The notes: generated by a model from the letters alone, not told the origin. Numbered from the stretch's first letter, positions 25,511 through 33,466 are shown. The stretch is 33,596 bases of DNA from UBA6544 sp049601975 (GCA_049601975.1 JBMYRC010000036.1:1-33596), one strand, 5' to 3'. Numbers and translations: made by a program.

Positions 25511-26734
25511 ATGGCTGCCATCGCATTCGATATTCCGGAAGACGTATTAGCGATGCGGGATGGGTTGCGCGCCTTCGCCGAGGCAGAGGTTCTGACGCGC
25601 CATGAAGCGAACCATGATTTTTTCGAAGACCAACGCCAACTCTATAACGAAGACGGGCGGTTCTCCGACAAATTGTTGACCCTGATCGGTGAAGTCCGCC
25701 GGGCGGCGTCCAAGGCAGGCTATTACCAGATGTGCGTGCCGGAGAAATTGGGCGGAGGCGGCATGGGACATCTTGCCTATTTCGTCGGGTTCGAGGAATT
25801 GTTCCGCACTTGCGGTCCGCAGAATTGGCTCATGCTGTATGCGGTCAGCCATTGGGCCTTCGGGCCGAGCCGGATGCTGGAGAAAGTCACCGATCAGGCC
25901 CGTGCGGAAATATTGACGCCGATGATGGCCGGCGAGAAATCCATGTGCTTTGGATTGTCCGAGCCGGGAGCGGGGTCAGACGCCTCACAAATAAAGACGC
26001 GGGCTGTGCCAGATGGCGACGGATGGCGTATCACTGGCCGCAAGATTTGGACCTCAAATTCACCTGTCGCCGATTACTGCGTCGTCTTCGCCGTCACCGA
26101 CCCTGAGACACGGGGTGGTATTTCGGCATTCCTGGTCCCGACCAGTGCGCCCGGTTTCCAGGTGCAGCGCATTGTCAAAATGTTCGGGCATATCGGTGGT
26201 GACGAAGCGGAACTGACGTTGGACAATATCTATGTGGAGCCCTGGCAATTGGTCGGCGATCTGCACAAGGGGTTCTCGGCGGCGCTCTACGGCGTATCCC
26301 TCGGACGCATATACAATTCCGCCCGCGCCGTCGGCTACGGCCGCTGGGCGTTGGAACAGGCGCTCGAATACGCCAGTGTCCGTGAGGCTTTCGGCAAAAC
26401 AATCTCGCAATATCAGGGCGTCACCTTCCCGCTCGCCGAGAGTGCGACCGAATTGCACGCTGCGCATTTGATGGCGCTCAACTCCGCGACTCTACTCGAC
26501 CGAGGTGAAGCCGCCGTCAAAGAGCTGTCGATGACGAAAGCCTATGCCGTGCAAGTCGGCTACAAGGCGGTGGATAGGGCCATGCAGACCCACGGTGCCA
26601 TGGGTTTTACAAATGAGCTTGGCCTTTACCACGCCTGGCATGCGTTGCGGATCGTCAATGTCGCCGACGGCACCAATGAAATCCTTAACCGCACCATTGC
26701 GCAACGTTTACTGAAAGGCGACCGCGACCTCTAG
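25511..26734 (+). CDS. Acyl-CoA dehydrogenase, Asp in place of the usual catalytic Glu
   Basis: 407 residues, FAD-dependent. LSEPGAGSDASQIKTRAV and GWRITGRKIWTSNSPVADY are the classical FAD-binding signatures, and a helical C-domain ends with MQTHGAMGFTNELGLYHAWHALRIVNVADGTNEILNRTIAQRLL. Where medium-chain enzymes have YEG with the catalytic Glu, this has ADG (Asp386). Related families such as ACAD10/11 also carry Asp there, so it may still be active, possibly on unusual acyl groups. The N-terminal domain is long (about 120 residues before the first FAD signature). Start is supported by a strong RBS. Its stop codon overlaps the stop of the convergent EipA-like gene. Confidence 0.93.
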   Translation: MAAIAFDIPEDVLAMRDGLRAFAEAEVLTRHEANHDFFEDQRQLYNEDGRFSDKLLTLIGEVRRAASKAGYYQMCVPEKLGGGGMGHLAYFVGFEELFRTCGPQNWLMLYAVSHWAFGPSRMLEKVTDQARAEILTPMMAGEKSMCFGLSEPGAGSDASQIKTRAVPDGDGWRITGRKIWTSNSPVADYCVVFAVTDPETRGGISAFLVPTSAPGFQVQRIVKMFGHIGGDEAELTLDNIYVEPWQLVGDLHKGFSAALYGVSLGRIYNSARAVGYGRWALEQALEYASVREAFGKTISQYQGVTFPLAESATELHAAHLMALNSATLLDRGEAAVKELSMTKAYAVQVGYKAVDRAMQTHGAMGFTNELGLYHAWHALRIVNVADGTNEILNRTIAQRLLKGDRDL

Positions 26735-27297
26735 AACGGAATCCAGGAATGCTCGCGTCCATAATGCAGGTAGCCTGCATTCGCACCGACCCTTAGCCCC
26801 ATTCCGGTCCGCATCGGTGCCAGAATGACGTTGCCGTTCTGCTGATAGTTCACACCTACGCCGGCCACGAAATAGAAACTGCCGCTGACACCTGGATAGC
26901 GTTTGTAAATGTCGTCCGCGTCCTTGCTGCCATAGACCAGGGTCATCGACTTCGCCGCATTGCCGCCGAAATCGAAACCGATGGACGGCCCCTGCCAATA
27001 TACCTTCTGCTTCGGACCGTTCTTGATGCTCAATTCGCCATTTCCATAGCGCAGACCAACAAAAAATGCGCCACCGACTTCCTCACCTAGGATATAGCCG
27101 TTTGGCTTGCCCAACTCTCCGAAGATTTTTTCGACCGCCGTGGCCAAACCGCCGCTAGTCTCACCAAAGAAACCGCGCGCTGCGTTCAAGATTTCATTCT
27201 GCGTGTAAAAATCATCGGCGGCTTTCGATGTCGTTGGTGCCATCGCGACGATAGCTAACGTCATGATTACCATTATCACTCTTGCTAAATACCGCAT
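26731..27297 (-). CDS. eipA: DUF1134 / EipA-like envelope protein
   Basis: 188 residues from ATG 27295-27297; a TTG one codon upstream is less likely. The signal peptide is MRYLARVIMVIMTLAIVAMA with cleavage probably near TSKA-ADDFY. The mature part has the DUF1134 pattern: FGETSGGLATAVEKIFGELGKPNGYILGEEVGGAFFVGLRYG, KVYWQGPSIGFDFGGNAAKSM and FYFVAGVGVNYQQNGNVILAPMRTGMGLRVGANAGYLHY. Members called EipA in Brucella are periplasmic proteins needed for envelope integrity; many alphaproteobacteria have one. Divergent from the proline racemase-family gene with about 86 bases between starts. Confidence 0.93.
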   Translation of the reverse strand: MRYLARVIMVIMTLAIVAMAPTTSKAADDFYTQNEILNAARGFFGETSGGLATAVEKIFGELGKPNGYILGEEVGGAFFVGLRYGNGELSIKNGPKQKVYWQGPSIGFDFGGNAAKSMTLVYGSKDADDIYKRYPGVSGSFYFVAGVGVNYQQNGNVILAPMRTGMGLRVGANAGYLHYGREHSWIPF

Positions 27298-27383
27298 CAA
27301 TTGATCCCTCTCGTATGGTCATCAAATCTAGCCGCTCTTACCCATTATGGCAGAAAATTGCCGGAACTGTTATAAAAGAAGTT

Positions 27384-28415
27384 ATGCGCAGCAAATCCAC
27401 GATCCAAGTTATCGAATGCCATGCCGAAGGCGAAGTCGGCGATGTTATTATCGGCGGCGTCTCACCGCCACCGGGCACGACAATATGGGATCAATCCCGT
27501 TTTATCGCCAAAGACGAAACATTGAGAAATTTTGTGCTCAACGAACCGCGAGGCGGTGTCTTCCGCCACGTCAACCTTCTCGTCCCGCCAAAGCATCCCG
27601 ATGCCGACGCCGCCTTCATCATCATGGAGCCCGCGGACACGCCGCCGATGTCGGGATCAAATTCGATCTGCGTCGCGACGGTTCTCTTGGAAACCGGTAT
27701 TATTCCAATTGTCGAACCGGAGACACGCCTCATCCTCGAAGCACCGGGGGGTCTAGTAAATATCACCGCAAATTGCAGTGACGGTAAAGTCCACTCGATC
27801 CGGGTTCGGAACCTGCCGTCATTCGCCGACAAACTGGGCATCGCCATCGACGTGGCAGGCATCGGCACTCTGACCGTAGATACCGCGTTCGGTGGCGACA
27901 GTTTTGTGCTCGTGGATGCGGCCACGCTCGGGTTTTCACTCACCCCAGACGAAGCGCGGGATATCGCCACGACCGGCATGAAGATCACGGCGGCGGCAAA
28001 CGAGCAATTGGGCTTCGTGCATCCGGAACTGCCCGATTGGTCACATATCTCCTTCTGCGAAGTCACAAACCCAGTTGAATTACGCGACGGGGTCAAATTC
28101 GGGCGCAACGCAGTCGCAATTCGGCCCGGCAAGATCGACCGTTCCCCCTGTGGCACCGGATGCAGTGCGCGTATGGCCTTATTGCATGCGCGCGGTGAGC
28201 TCGCGCGCGGTGAGCAATTCGTCGGTGAATCGCTCATCGATTCCACATTCGATTGCCGGATCGAAGATATTGTCGGCGTGGCCGGCCGACCCGCGGTGGT
28301 GCCGTCGCTGGCGGGACGTGCTTGGATTAGCGGCATGAAAACACTGATGCTAGACCCGGACGACCCATGGCCCGAAGGATATCGCTTGAGTGATACTTGG
28401 CCGCAAATCGATTGA
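27384..28415 (+). CDS. Proline racemase-family enzyme (Ser/Cys pair), probable hydroxyproline epimerase or trans-3-hydroxy-L-proline dehydratase type
   Basis: 343 residues from ATG 27384; in-frame starts upstream would run into the divergent promoter region. The family has two catalytic positions. The first reads MSGSNSICVATVLLETG, with Ser90 where proline racemase has Cys. The second reads DRSPCGTGCSARMALLHARGEL, with Cys256. Cys/Cys members are racemases or 4-hydroxyproline 2-epimerases, Thr/Cys members are trans-3-hydroxy-L-proline dehydratases, and Ser/Cys members fall in mixed groups, so the reaction is open. HAEGEVGDVIIGG near the N-terminus is typical. It is the first gene of a plus-strand run with an ACAD, an M24 protein and a HIBADH-type enzyme, which suggests a catabolic pathway. 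Confidence 0.9.
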   Translation: MRSKSTIQVIECHAEGEVGDVIIGGVSPPPGTTIWDQSRFIAKDETLRNFVLNEPRGGVFRHVNLLVPPKHPDADAAFIIMEPADTPPMSGSNSICVATVLLETGIIPIVEPETRLILEAPGGLVNITANCSDGKVHSIRVRNLPSFADKLGIAIDVAGIGTLTVDTAFGGDSFVLVDAATLGFSLTPDEARDIATTGMKITAAANEQLGFVHPELPDWSHISFCEVTNPVELRDGVKFGRNAVAIRPGKIDRSPCGTGCSARMALLHARGELARGEQFVGESLIDSTFDCRIEDIVGVAGRPAVVPSLAGRAWISGMKTLMLDPDDPWPEGYRLSDTWPQID

Positions 28416-28479
28416 TCACAAACATCGCATTTTTGCACACGCGGGCTAATCTTGCTTAAGGGAAAATAGGGAGATATCG

Positions 28480-29646
28480 ATGGTCGTAACGTTGACCGAC
28501 GAACAACAGATGATCCGCGAGAACGTGCTGCGCATTTGCAGTGATTTCGATGACAATTATTGGCTGGCACGCGACGAAGATGGTCTCTTTCCAGAGGATT
28601 TCTGTTTGGCTTTGGCAGAGGCTGGTTATCTCGGTATCGCCATGCCGGAAGAGTACGGCGGCAGCGGTCTCGGCATTACGGAAGCCGCCGTCATGGTGCA
28701 GGCGATCTCCGAATCCGGTGCGGCGAACGGCGGCGTCTCCTCCGTCTCAATCAATGTATTCGGCGTCAATCCAATCGTGCAATATGGCACGGATGAGCAA
28801 AAACAGCGCTGGCTCCCGCCGGTCATGCGGCGCGAGGAACGAGCCTGCTTTGCCGTTACGGAACCGGATGCGGGTCTCGACACGTCTCAAATATCGACGC
28901 GGGCGGTGCGTGACGGCGATCGCTATCTGGTCCACGGCCAAAAAATTTGGACGACCACCGCGCAGGTCGCTGATAAGATTCTGCTTATCGCTCGTACTGC
29001 GCCGAAGGAAGAAACAGACAGCCCGATCGACGGGTTATCATTGTTCTACGCCGACCTCGACCGAGACTATGTCGAGATCAAGGAAATCCCGAAGATGGGT
29101 CGCAAATGCGTTGATTCGAACAGCGTGTTTTTCGACGGTATGCCAATCCCCGTGGAAGACCGGATCGGCGAAGAGGGCAAGGGTTTCCGCTATCTTCTGC
29201 ACGGCCTCAACCCAGAACGCATTCTACTTGCAGCGGGCCTCGTCGGTCTTGGTCGGGCCGCACTCAATAAGGCGACCAATTACGCCAAGGAACGCATCGT
29301 CTTTGAGCGCCCCATCGGCATGAACCAAGGTATCCAGCATCCGCTCGCCGAAAGTTGGGCGGAGTTGGAAGCGGCGAACCTGATGGCCTTCGCCGCGGCG
29401 CAGAAATACGACCAGGGCGAACATTGCGGCGCCGAGGCGAACGCGGCCAAGTACCTAGCGGGTGAAGCGGCGTTCAAAGCCTGCTCAAACGCCATTCAAA
29501 CCCATGGCGGCATGGGCTACGCGAAGGAATTTCATGTTGAGCGGTATTTCCGCGAAATGCTGATTCATCGCATCGCACCGGTTAGCCCACAGATGATTTT
29601 AAATTACCTGGCCGAACGTGTTCTCGGCCTGCCGCGATCTTATTGA
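28480..29646 (+). CDS. Acyl-CoA dehydrogenase
   Basis: 388 residues. The FAD signatures are CFAVTEPDAGLDTSQISTRAV and YLVHGQKIWTTTAQVADKIL, with N-terminal GLFPEDFCLALAEAGYLGIAMPEEYGGSGLG, and the C-domain ends in NAIQTHGGMGYAKEFHVERYFREMLIHRIAPVSPQMILNYLAERVLGLPRSY. In this branch the YEG motif at the C-terminal catalytic position is replaced by APVS, as in many CaiA-like enzymes, so the catalytic base may be elsewhere. It starts 64 bases after the proline racemase-family stop and ends 10 bases before the M24 gene start, so these genes are co-transcribed. Confidence 0.94.
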   Translation: MVVTLTDEQQMIRENVLRICSDFDDNYWLARDEDGLFPEDFCLALAEAGYLGIAMPEEYGGSGLGITEAAVMVQAISESGAANGGVSSVSINVFGVNPIVQYGTDEQKQRWLPPVMRREERACFAVTEPDAGLDTSQISTRAVRDGDRYLVHGQKIWTTTAQVADKILLIARTAPKEETDSPIDGLSLFYADLDRDYVEIKEIPKMGRKCVDSNSVFFDGMPIPVEDRIGEEGKGFRYLLHGLNPERILLAAGLVGLGRAALNKATNYAKERIVFERPIGMNQGIQHPLAESWAELEAANLMAFAAAQKYDQGEHCGAEANAAKYLAGEAAFKACSNAIQTHGGMGYAKEFHVERYFREMLIHRIAPVSPQMILNYLAERVLGLPRSY

Positions 29647-29656
29647 GGAGTTAATC

Positions 29657-30931
29657 ATGTCCGCCACCAAGCTCTGGAAGTCCGGCCCTATCCCGCAACT
29701 CGTCAATGTCGACCGACTGGTCGCGATCATGGAACAACGCGGTATCGACGGTGTTGTCGCCAGCTCACACCAAAACCTCTACTACCTGTCGAGCTTGAAT
29801 GCCGTCGCGCAAAAGTCTGACGAGCCGCGACCGTTCGCGGTGGTCATATCGCGGCACGCGCCCGACAAGCCCATCCTGATAATGCCGGAATATTATATTG
29901 GTGCAGTGGCGCGGCAGGGCAGCTGGATCGAAGACATTCGCCCTTATCGCTCGATGATTTCGCCGATGGACCGCCCTGCTTCAGAGGGTGACATAGAGCG
30001 CTTCATCCCGCAATCCAGCGGCGATCTCGAATGGCTCGCAAGCGCGCGGGACCACTATGCCAAGACAATGATCATGAGCCTAGAGAAGGCCCTCTCCGAT
30101 CTAGGGCTATCGGGCAAGAAGGTCGCGTATGATGACGCCCGCCTCGGACTGCGCCTCTCCGAAAGTGTGGAAGAGGTCGCCGACGGGTTCAGCCTATTGA
30201 TGTCCGCACGCAGCGTGAAGACACCGGTCGAAATTGATTTTCTGCGCGAGTCGACCGCGGTGAATCAAGCGGCGATAGAGGCGACGATCGGGCAGTATGT
30301 GCGCGGCATGACTTGGTTTGATCTGAACCATGTCTATAACGTCGCGGCGACCCAAAACGGCGGATTCGTCCACGATCCAGGCGCGCTGGTCCTCGCCAGC
30401 CCGCGCGGCGGCGACGCCTCCGTCGCTTTCACATCCGAATTCGACGACTTTGAGCTCGAACCAGGTATGCGCATCATGTTCGACTGCCACGGCACAAAGG
30501 ACCTTTATTGTTGGGACGGCGGCAAGACCTGGATTATCGAAGGACAGCCGGAAGACGCGGAAACGCCCGAAGTGAAGGGCACGCGCCTGGCGATGGAGGA
30601 AATCCAAGCCGTCTTCAAGCCTGGGAAGAAGGTCAGTGAATTACAGATACTCGGGCGAGATACATTTCGAAAGGCAGGCGTTGCCGATCCGGAGTCGTGT
30701 CTATTATTTTTCCATGGCTTGGGGCTTAGTCATATGGACCAGGAAATCGGCAGCGAAGTCGAAGGCAGCGCCACCGGCGACTGGGTGCTTGACGATCAAA
30801 TGGCCATCGCCATTCACTTGCTCGTCCCGGGCGGCGCCAAGGAACGGTTCTGGCTTGAGGATATCGCACTCGTGACGGGTGAAGGTGCGGATCGCATCTT
30901 TACCTGGGACCTCAACCCACAAATTGGCTAA
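29657..30931 (+). CDS. M24 peptidase-fold protein (creatinase/Xaa-Pro type) with altered metal site
   Basis: 424 residues from ATG 29657, preceded by GAGGAG; the in-frame ATG at 29618 lies inside the previous gene. An N-terminal creatinase-like domain (about 15-180) begins RLVAIMEQRGIDGVVASSHQNLYYLS, and the pita-bread domain follows. Metal-ligand positions are Asp276 (MFDCHG), Asp287 (CWDGGKTW), His353 (FFHGLGLSHMD), then His387 where most M24 enzymes have Glu (AIHLLVPGG), and Glu401 (WLEDIALVTGEG). One of five ligands is therefore changed, so it may have an unusual metal, or no peptidase activity. M24 relatives also hydrolyse ectoine, creatine and similar compounds. It is placed between an ACAD and a broken PAS_5 gene. 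Confidence 0.88.
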   Translation: MSATKLWKSGPIPQLVNVDRLVAIMEQRGIDGVVASSHQNLYYLSSLNAVAQKSDEPRPFAVVISRHAPDKPILIMPEYYIGAVARQGSWIEDIRPYRSMISPMDRPASEGDIERFIPQSSGDLEWLASARDHYAKTMIMSLEKALSDLGLSGKKVAYDDARLGLRLSESVEEVADGFSLLMSARSVKTPVEIDFLRESTAVNQAAIEATIGQYVRGMTWFDLNHVYNVAATQNGGFVHDPGALVLASPRGGDASVAFTSEFDDFELEPGMRIMFDCHGTKDLYCWDGGKTWIIEGQPEDAETPEVKGTRLAMEEIQAVFKPGKKVSELQILGRDTFRKAGVADPESCLLFFHGLGLSHMDQEIGSEVEGSATGDWVLDDQMAIAIHLLVPGGAKERFWLEDIALVTGEGADRIFTWDLNPQIG

Positions 30932-30936
30932 CCGAT

Positions 30937-31485
30937 ATGACAGCTGAAGAGAACGATCCCGAGCGCCGCTTCCTCCCTGAGTTCGACACGGCACTTGGTA
31001 TCCGATCGAAAAAAACTCGAGCAGTTACAAAATATTGGCAATCGAAACGGAAGGGCCAGGAGATGCCATCAAGGGCAGATAATGAACCGACCGAGATTCC
31101 AACTCTGCTGCCCTATCTCGCCTTGATCGACGTCGAATTGAACCCGCGGCGATTGCGGTGGCGTTTGGTGGGAACACACATCACTGGCGCTATGGGTAAC
31201 GACTATACCCGTTTCTATTTCGACGAAAAATATTCCGGCCCCGCCCATGCCGATCTGATCGCCGTGTAAGAACGCATCCTTCAATCGAAGGCACCAATCC
31301 GATATTTCGGCCGCCCAACTTTCGCCGATAAAAACTTTGCCGAATATGAGTCGACGCATCGGCCCCTTTCACAAGATGGTTCCAGCGTCGACACCATTTT
31401 GGTCGGCCTTGAATTTTTCTCCCAAAAACCACTTCCGTTTCGAACATCACACCCGTCGCCAAGAACGTGCGCCGCTCCAACTTAA
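30937..31485 (+). pseudogene. PAS_5 (PF07310-like) domain protein, broken by an in-frame TAA
   Basis: The frame starts at ATG 30937, only 5 bases after the M24 stop. It runs through ALIDVELNPRRLRWRLVGTHITGAMGNDYTRFYFDEKYSG, which has the typical PAS_5 order of strands, to a TAA at 31267-31269. The same frame continues with ERILQSKAPIRYFGRPTFADKNFAEYESTHRPLSQDGSSVDTILVGLEFF, the second half of the PAS_5 fold, to a stop at 31483-31485 (about 181 residues in all). A single nonsense substitution explains the break and no frameshift is needed. PAS_5 proteins are common in alphaproteobacteria and their ligands are unknown. Confidence 0.82.
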
Positions 31486-31519
31486 TACGAGTAACATTTG
31501 ACGATTCCAGGAGCACAAC

Positions 31520-32446
31520 ATGAAAGTCGGTTTTATCGGCCTTGGTACCATGGGCGCCAGCATCGCCCTGAATGCCGTCAAGGGTCAGCACTCGCTCGTT
31601 GTCCACGATATCAATCAAGATGCGGCAAAACCGCATCTGGAGATCGGGGCTGAGTGGGCGGCATCACCCAAAGAGGTCGCGGCACAAAGCGAGGTTGTAT
31701 TCACATCGCTTCCGGGGCCGCCCCAAGTCGAGGAGGTAGCCCTTGGCGAGAACGGCCTGATGGAAGGCTTTTCCGCCGGCAACGCTTATTTCGACCTCAG
31801 CACGAATTCCCCAACCGTGATGCGCCGTCTGCACGCGACGATGCAGGAGAAAGGTGTCGAAGTCATGGATGCGCCGGTCAGCGGCGGACCTGATGGCGCG
31901 AAAAGCGGTAAGATGGCGATCTGGGTCGGTGGCGATCGCGCGACTTTCGATAAATACAAGACGGTCCTCGATACGATGGGGGACGCGGCTCGGTATATTG
32001 GTCCAATCGGCGCAGGATCCATCGCCAAACTCGTCCACAATTTATCGGGCTACATCATTCAGACTGCGATGGCGGAAACATTCACCATGGGCGTCAAAGC
32101 CGGGTTGGAGCCGGATGCTCTTTGGGAGGCGGTACGACAAGGAGCACTCGGTCGCAGACGAAGCTTCGATACCCTGCACCGGAATTACCTACCGCAAAAG
32201 TTCGATCCACCGGATTTTGCCTTGGCGCTCGCCCGCAAGGATGTCGCGCTGGCCTGCGAACTCGGCCGCGAATACGACGTGCCGATGAAACTGGCGCACA
32301 CCACATTGGCCGAAATGACGGAAGCCTTGAACCGCGGCTGGGCAGGGCGCGATTCGCGCGTCGCTATGACCCTACAAAACGAACGTGCCGGCGTCGACAT
32401 CAAGGTCAATCCCGAGCGACTCAAGAAAATTCTAGACAACGATTAA
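31520..32446 (+). CDS. 3-hydroxyisobutyrate dehydrogenase-family NAD(P)-dependent oxidoreductase
   Basis: 308 residues, the normal length. The NAD(P) motif GFIGLGTMGASIAL is at residues 4-17. The substrate-binding motif is DAPVSGGPDGAKSGKMAIWVGGD (118-139). The catalytic lysine is Lys170 in GAGSIAKLVHNLSG. Members reduce or oxidise 3-hydroxyisobutyrate, tartronate semialdehyde and similar 2- or 3-hydroxy acids. The RBS CCAGGAGCACAAC precedes the ATG. It is the last gene of the plus-strand run that starts with the proline racemase-family enzyme, and it is followed by a candidate terminator. Confidence 0.92.
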   Translation: MKVGFIGLGTMGASIALNAVKGQHSLVVHDINQDAAKPHLEIGAEWAASPKEVAAQSEVVFTSLPGPPQVEEVALGENGLMEGFSAGNAYFDLSTNSPTVMRRLHATMQEKGVEVMDAPVSGGPDGAKSGKMAIWVGGDRATFDKYKTVLDTMGDAARYIGPIGAGSIAKLVHNLSGYIIQTAMAETFTMGVKAGLEPDALWEAVRQGALGRRRSFDTLHRNYLPQKFDPPDFALALARKDVALACELGREYDVPMKLAHTTLAEMTEALNRGWAGRDSRVAMTLQNERAGVDIKVNPERLKKILDND

Positions 32447-32473
32447 TAATTCAATAAATAATAATAATATATA

Positions 32474-32510
32474 ATAGCGCACTATTATAATTATAGAGCG
32501 CTATTTTTAT
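32474..32510 (+). terminator. Candidate rho-independent terminator after the HIBADH-family gene
   Basis: ATAGCGC (32474-32480) pairs with GCGCTAT (32498-32504). An inner CTAT/ATAG pair extends the stem beyond an A/A mismatch, around a short AT loop. TTTTAT follows the right arm. Stem, GC base and T-run on the plus strand fit a terminator 28 bases after the stop codon. The T-run is short. Confidence 0.6.
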
Positions 32511-32515
32511 ATTAA

Positions 32516-32531
32516 ATATAAATATTTATAT
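32516..32531. repeat. 16-bp perfect AT palindrome
   Basis: ATATAAATATTTATAT reads the same on both strands. It lies 6 bases after the terminator-like hairpin. In such AT-rich DNA a palindrome of this length can arise by chance more easily than elsewhere. It could also be a binding site for an AT-hook or nucleoid protein. Confidence 0.5.
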
Positions 32532-32698
32532 AATAAATAACGATCAATATTTAATACTATCTGTTTTTACTTAATTTCATTTATTAAAGAATTTATAATT
32601 AAAACCAACACAGAATTAAACCACTGCGGGAAGACAAGCGGTTAATTTCATAGATCGCAACATCACTTCCTTTCCGTCCAACAGGCGCAACACGAAAA

Positions 32699-32716
32699 GG
32701 TTCGATCATACGAACC
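32699..32716. promoter_or_regulatory. 6-bp-stem hairpin upstream of motA
   Basis: GGTTCG (32699-32704) and CGAACC (32711-32716) are perfect inverted repeats around ATCATA. They end 19 bases before the motA start codon. The hairpin could be an operator or a structure in the 5' untranslated region that affects translation of motA. AAAGGAATTGAGCG between hairpin and ATG supplies the RBS. Confidence 0.4.
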
Positions 32717-32735
32717 TAAATAAAGGAATTGAGCG

Positions 32736-33466
32736 ATGTTAGATTCCGCCACCATTGCAGGTGTCGTCGTCGGATTGACGTTGGTCTCCTTAGCGATACT
32801 GACCAGATCCGATATCTGGATATTCCTAAATCTTCCGGGCTTCCTCCTCGTCGTCGGCGGTACTCTCGCGGCAACAATGATAAAATTCCCGATGTCGGGT
32901 ATTCTCATTGCCTTCCTGGCCGGCTTAAAAGCCGCTTTCACCAATGAAAAAGACAGCCCTCGCGACTACATCCGCGATGCAATTAAGCTAAGCAAAATTG
33001 GGCGCGAGCAAGGCATGCTGGTGTTGGATCAAATCAAATTGAGAAATCCCTTCTTCCAACAGGGCGTCCAACTCTGTGCGGACGGATGCGAGCTTCCTTA
33101 TATCCAAAAAACCCTCACCCCGCATATGTCGCAGGTGATCAAAGAGGAAGAAATGGGCACCAAGATTTTCGCCGCGTTCGGCAAATCCGCGCCAGCTTTC
33201 GGTATGTTTGGCACCTTAGCGGGGCTCATTCAAATGCTCAGTAATATGAATGATGCTAATAGTCTCGGTCCCGTCATGACCGTCGCCTTTTTGACGCACT
33301 GTATGGCGTGCACATGGCGAACCTTGTCGCTTTACCGATTGCCAACAAACTTTCCACGAAAGCGAGCTGGGTCGGTGTTCACGAGAAACCCAGTGACAAG
33401 CGCTTCGCGGAATACCCCGATGAGTCCATTGCGGATTGCCAACAACGGCTTGGATTGGAGCAATGA
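32736..33466 (+). pseudogene. motA: MotA/PomA flagellar stator subunit, frameshifted
   Basis: Read across one frameshift, this encodes about 243 residues of MotA. The N-terminal helices contain SDIWIFLNLPGFLLVVGGTLAATMIKFPMS, the cytoplasmic part DYIRDAIKLSKIGREQGMLVLDQI, and the conserved stretch GKSAPAFGMFGTLAGLIQML has the prolines and glycines of the channel helix. The frame continues to GPVMTVAFLT at about 33296, then needs one restored base to continue as LYGVHMANLVALPIANKLSTKASWVGV and stop at 33464-33466. The unshifted frame instead ends at 33479 with an unrelated tail. MotA and MotB form the proton or sodium channel that drives flagellar rotation. No motB follows; a tRNA gene lies 79 bases downstream. 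Confidence 0.87.

Larger units (their letters stand above)
32447..32735. other. AT-rich intergenic region
   Basis: This 289-base stretch between the HIBADH-family gene and motA is unlike its surroundings. By hand count, 32461-32580 has 18 G or C in 120 bases. It holds a terminator-like hairpin, a 16-bp perfect palindrome and, nearer motA, a 6-bp-stem hairpin; these are listed separately. I see no reading frame with a recognisable product. The promoter of motA is probably here, but no clear box can be singled out in such AT-rich sequence. Confidence 0.7.

Noticed and set aside
27491..28570. A 359-codon open frame on the minus strand opposite the proline racemase-family gene
   Set aside because: The plus-strand gene has both family catalytic motifs. 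The antisense translation is Ser/Pro/Arg-rich and without family features.
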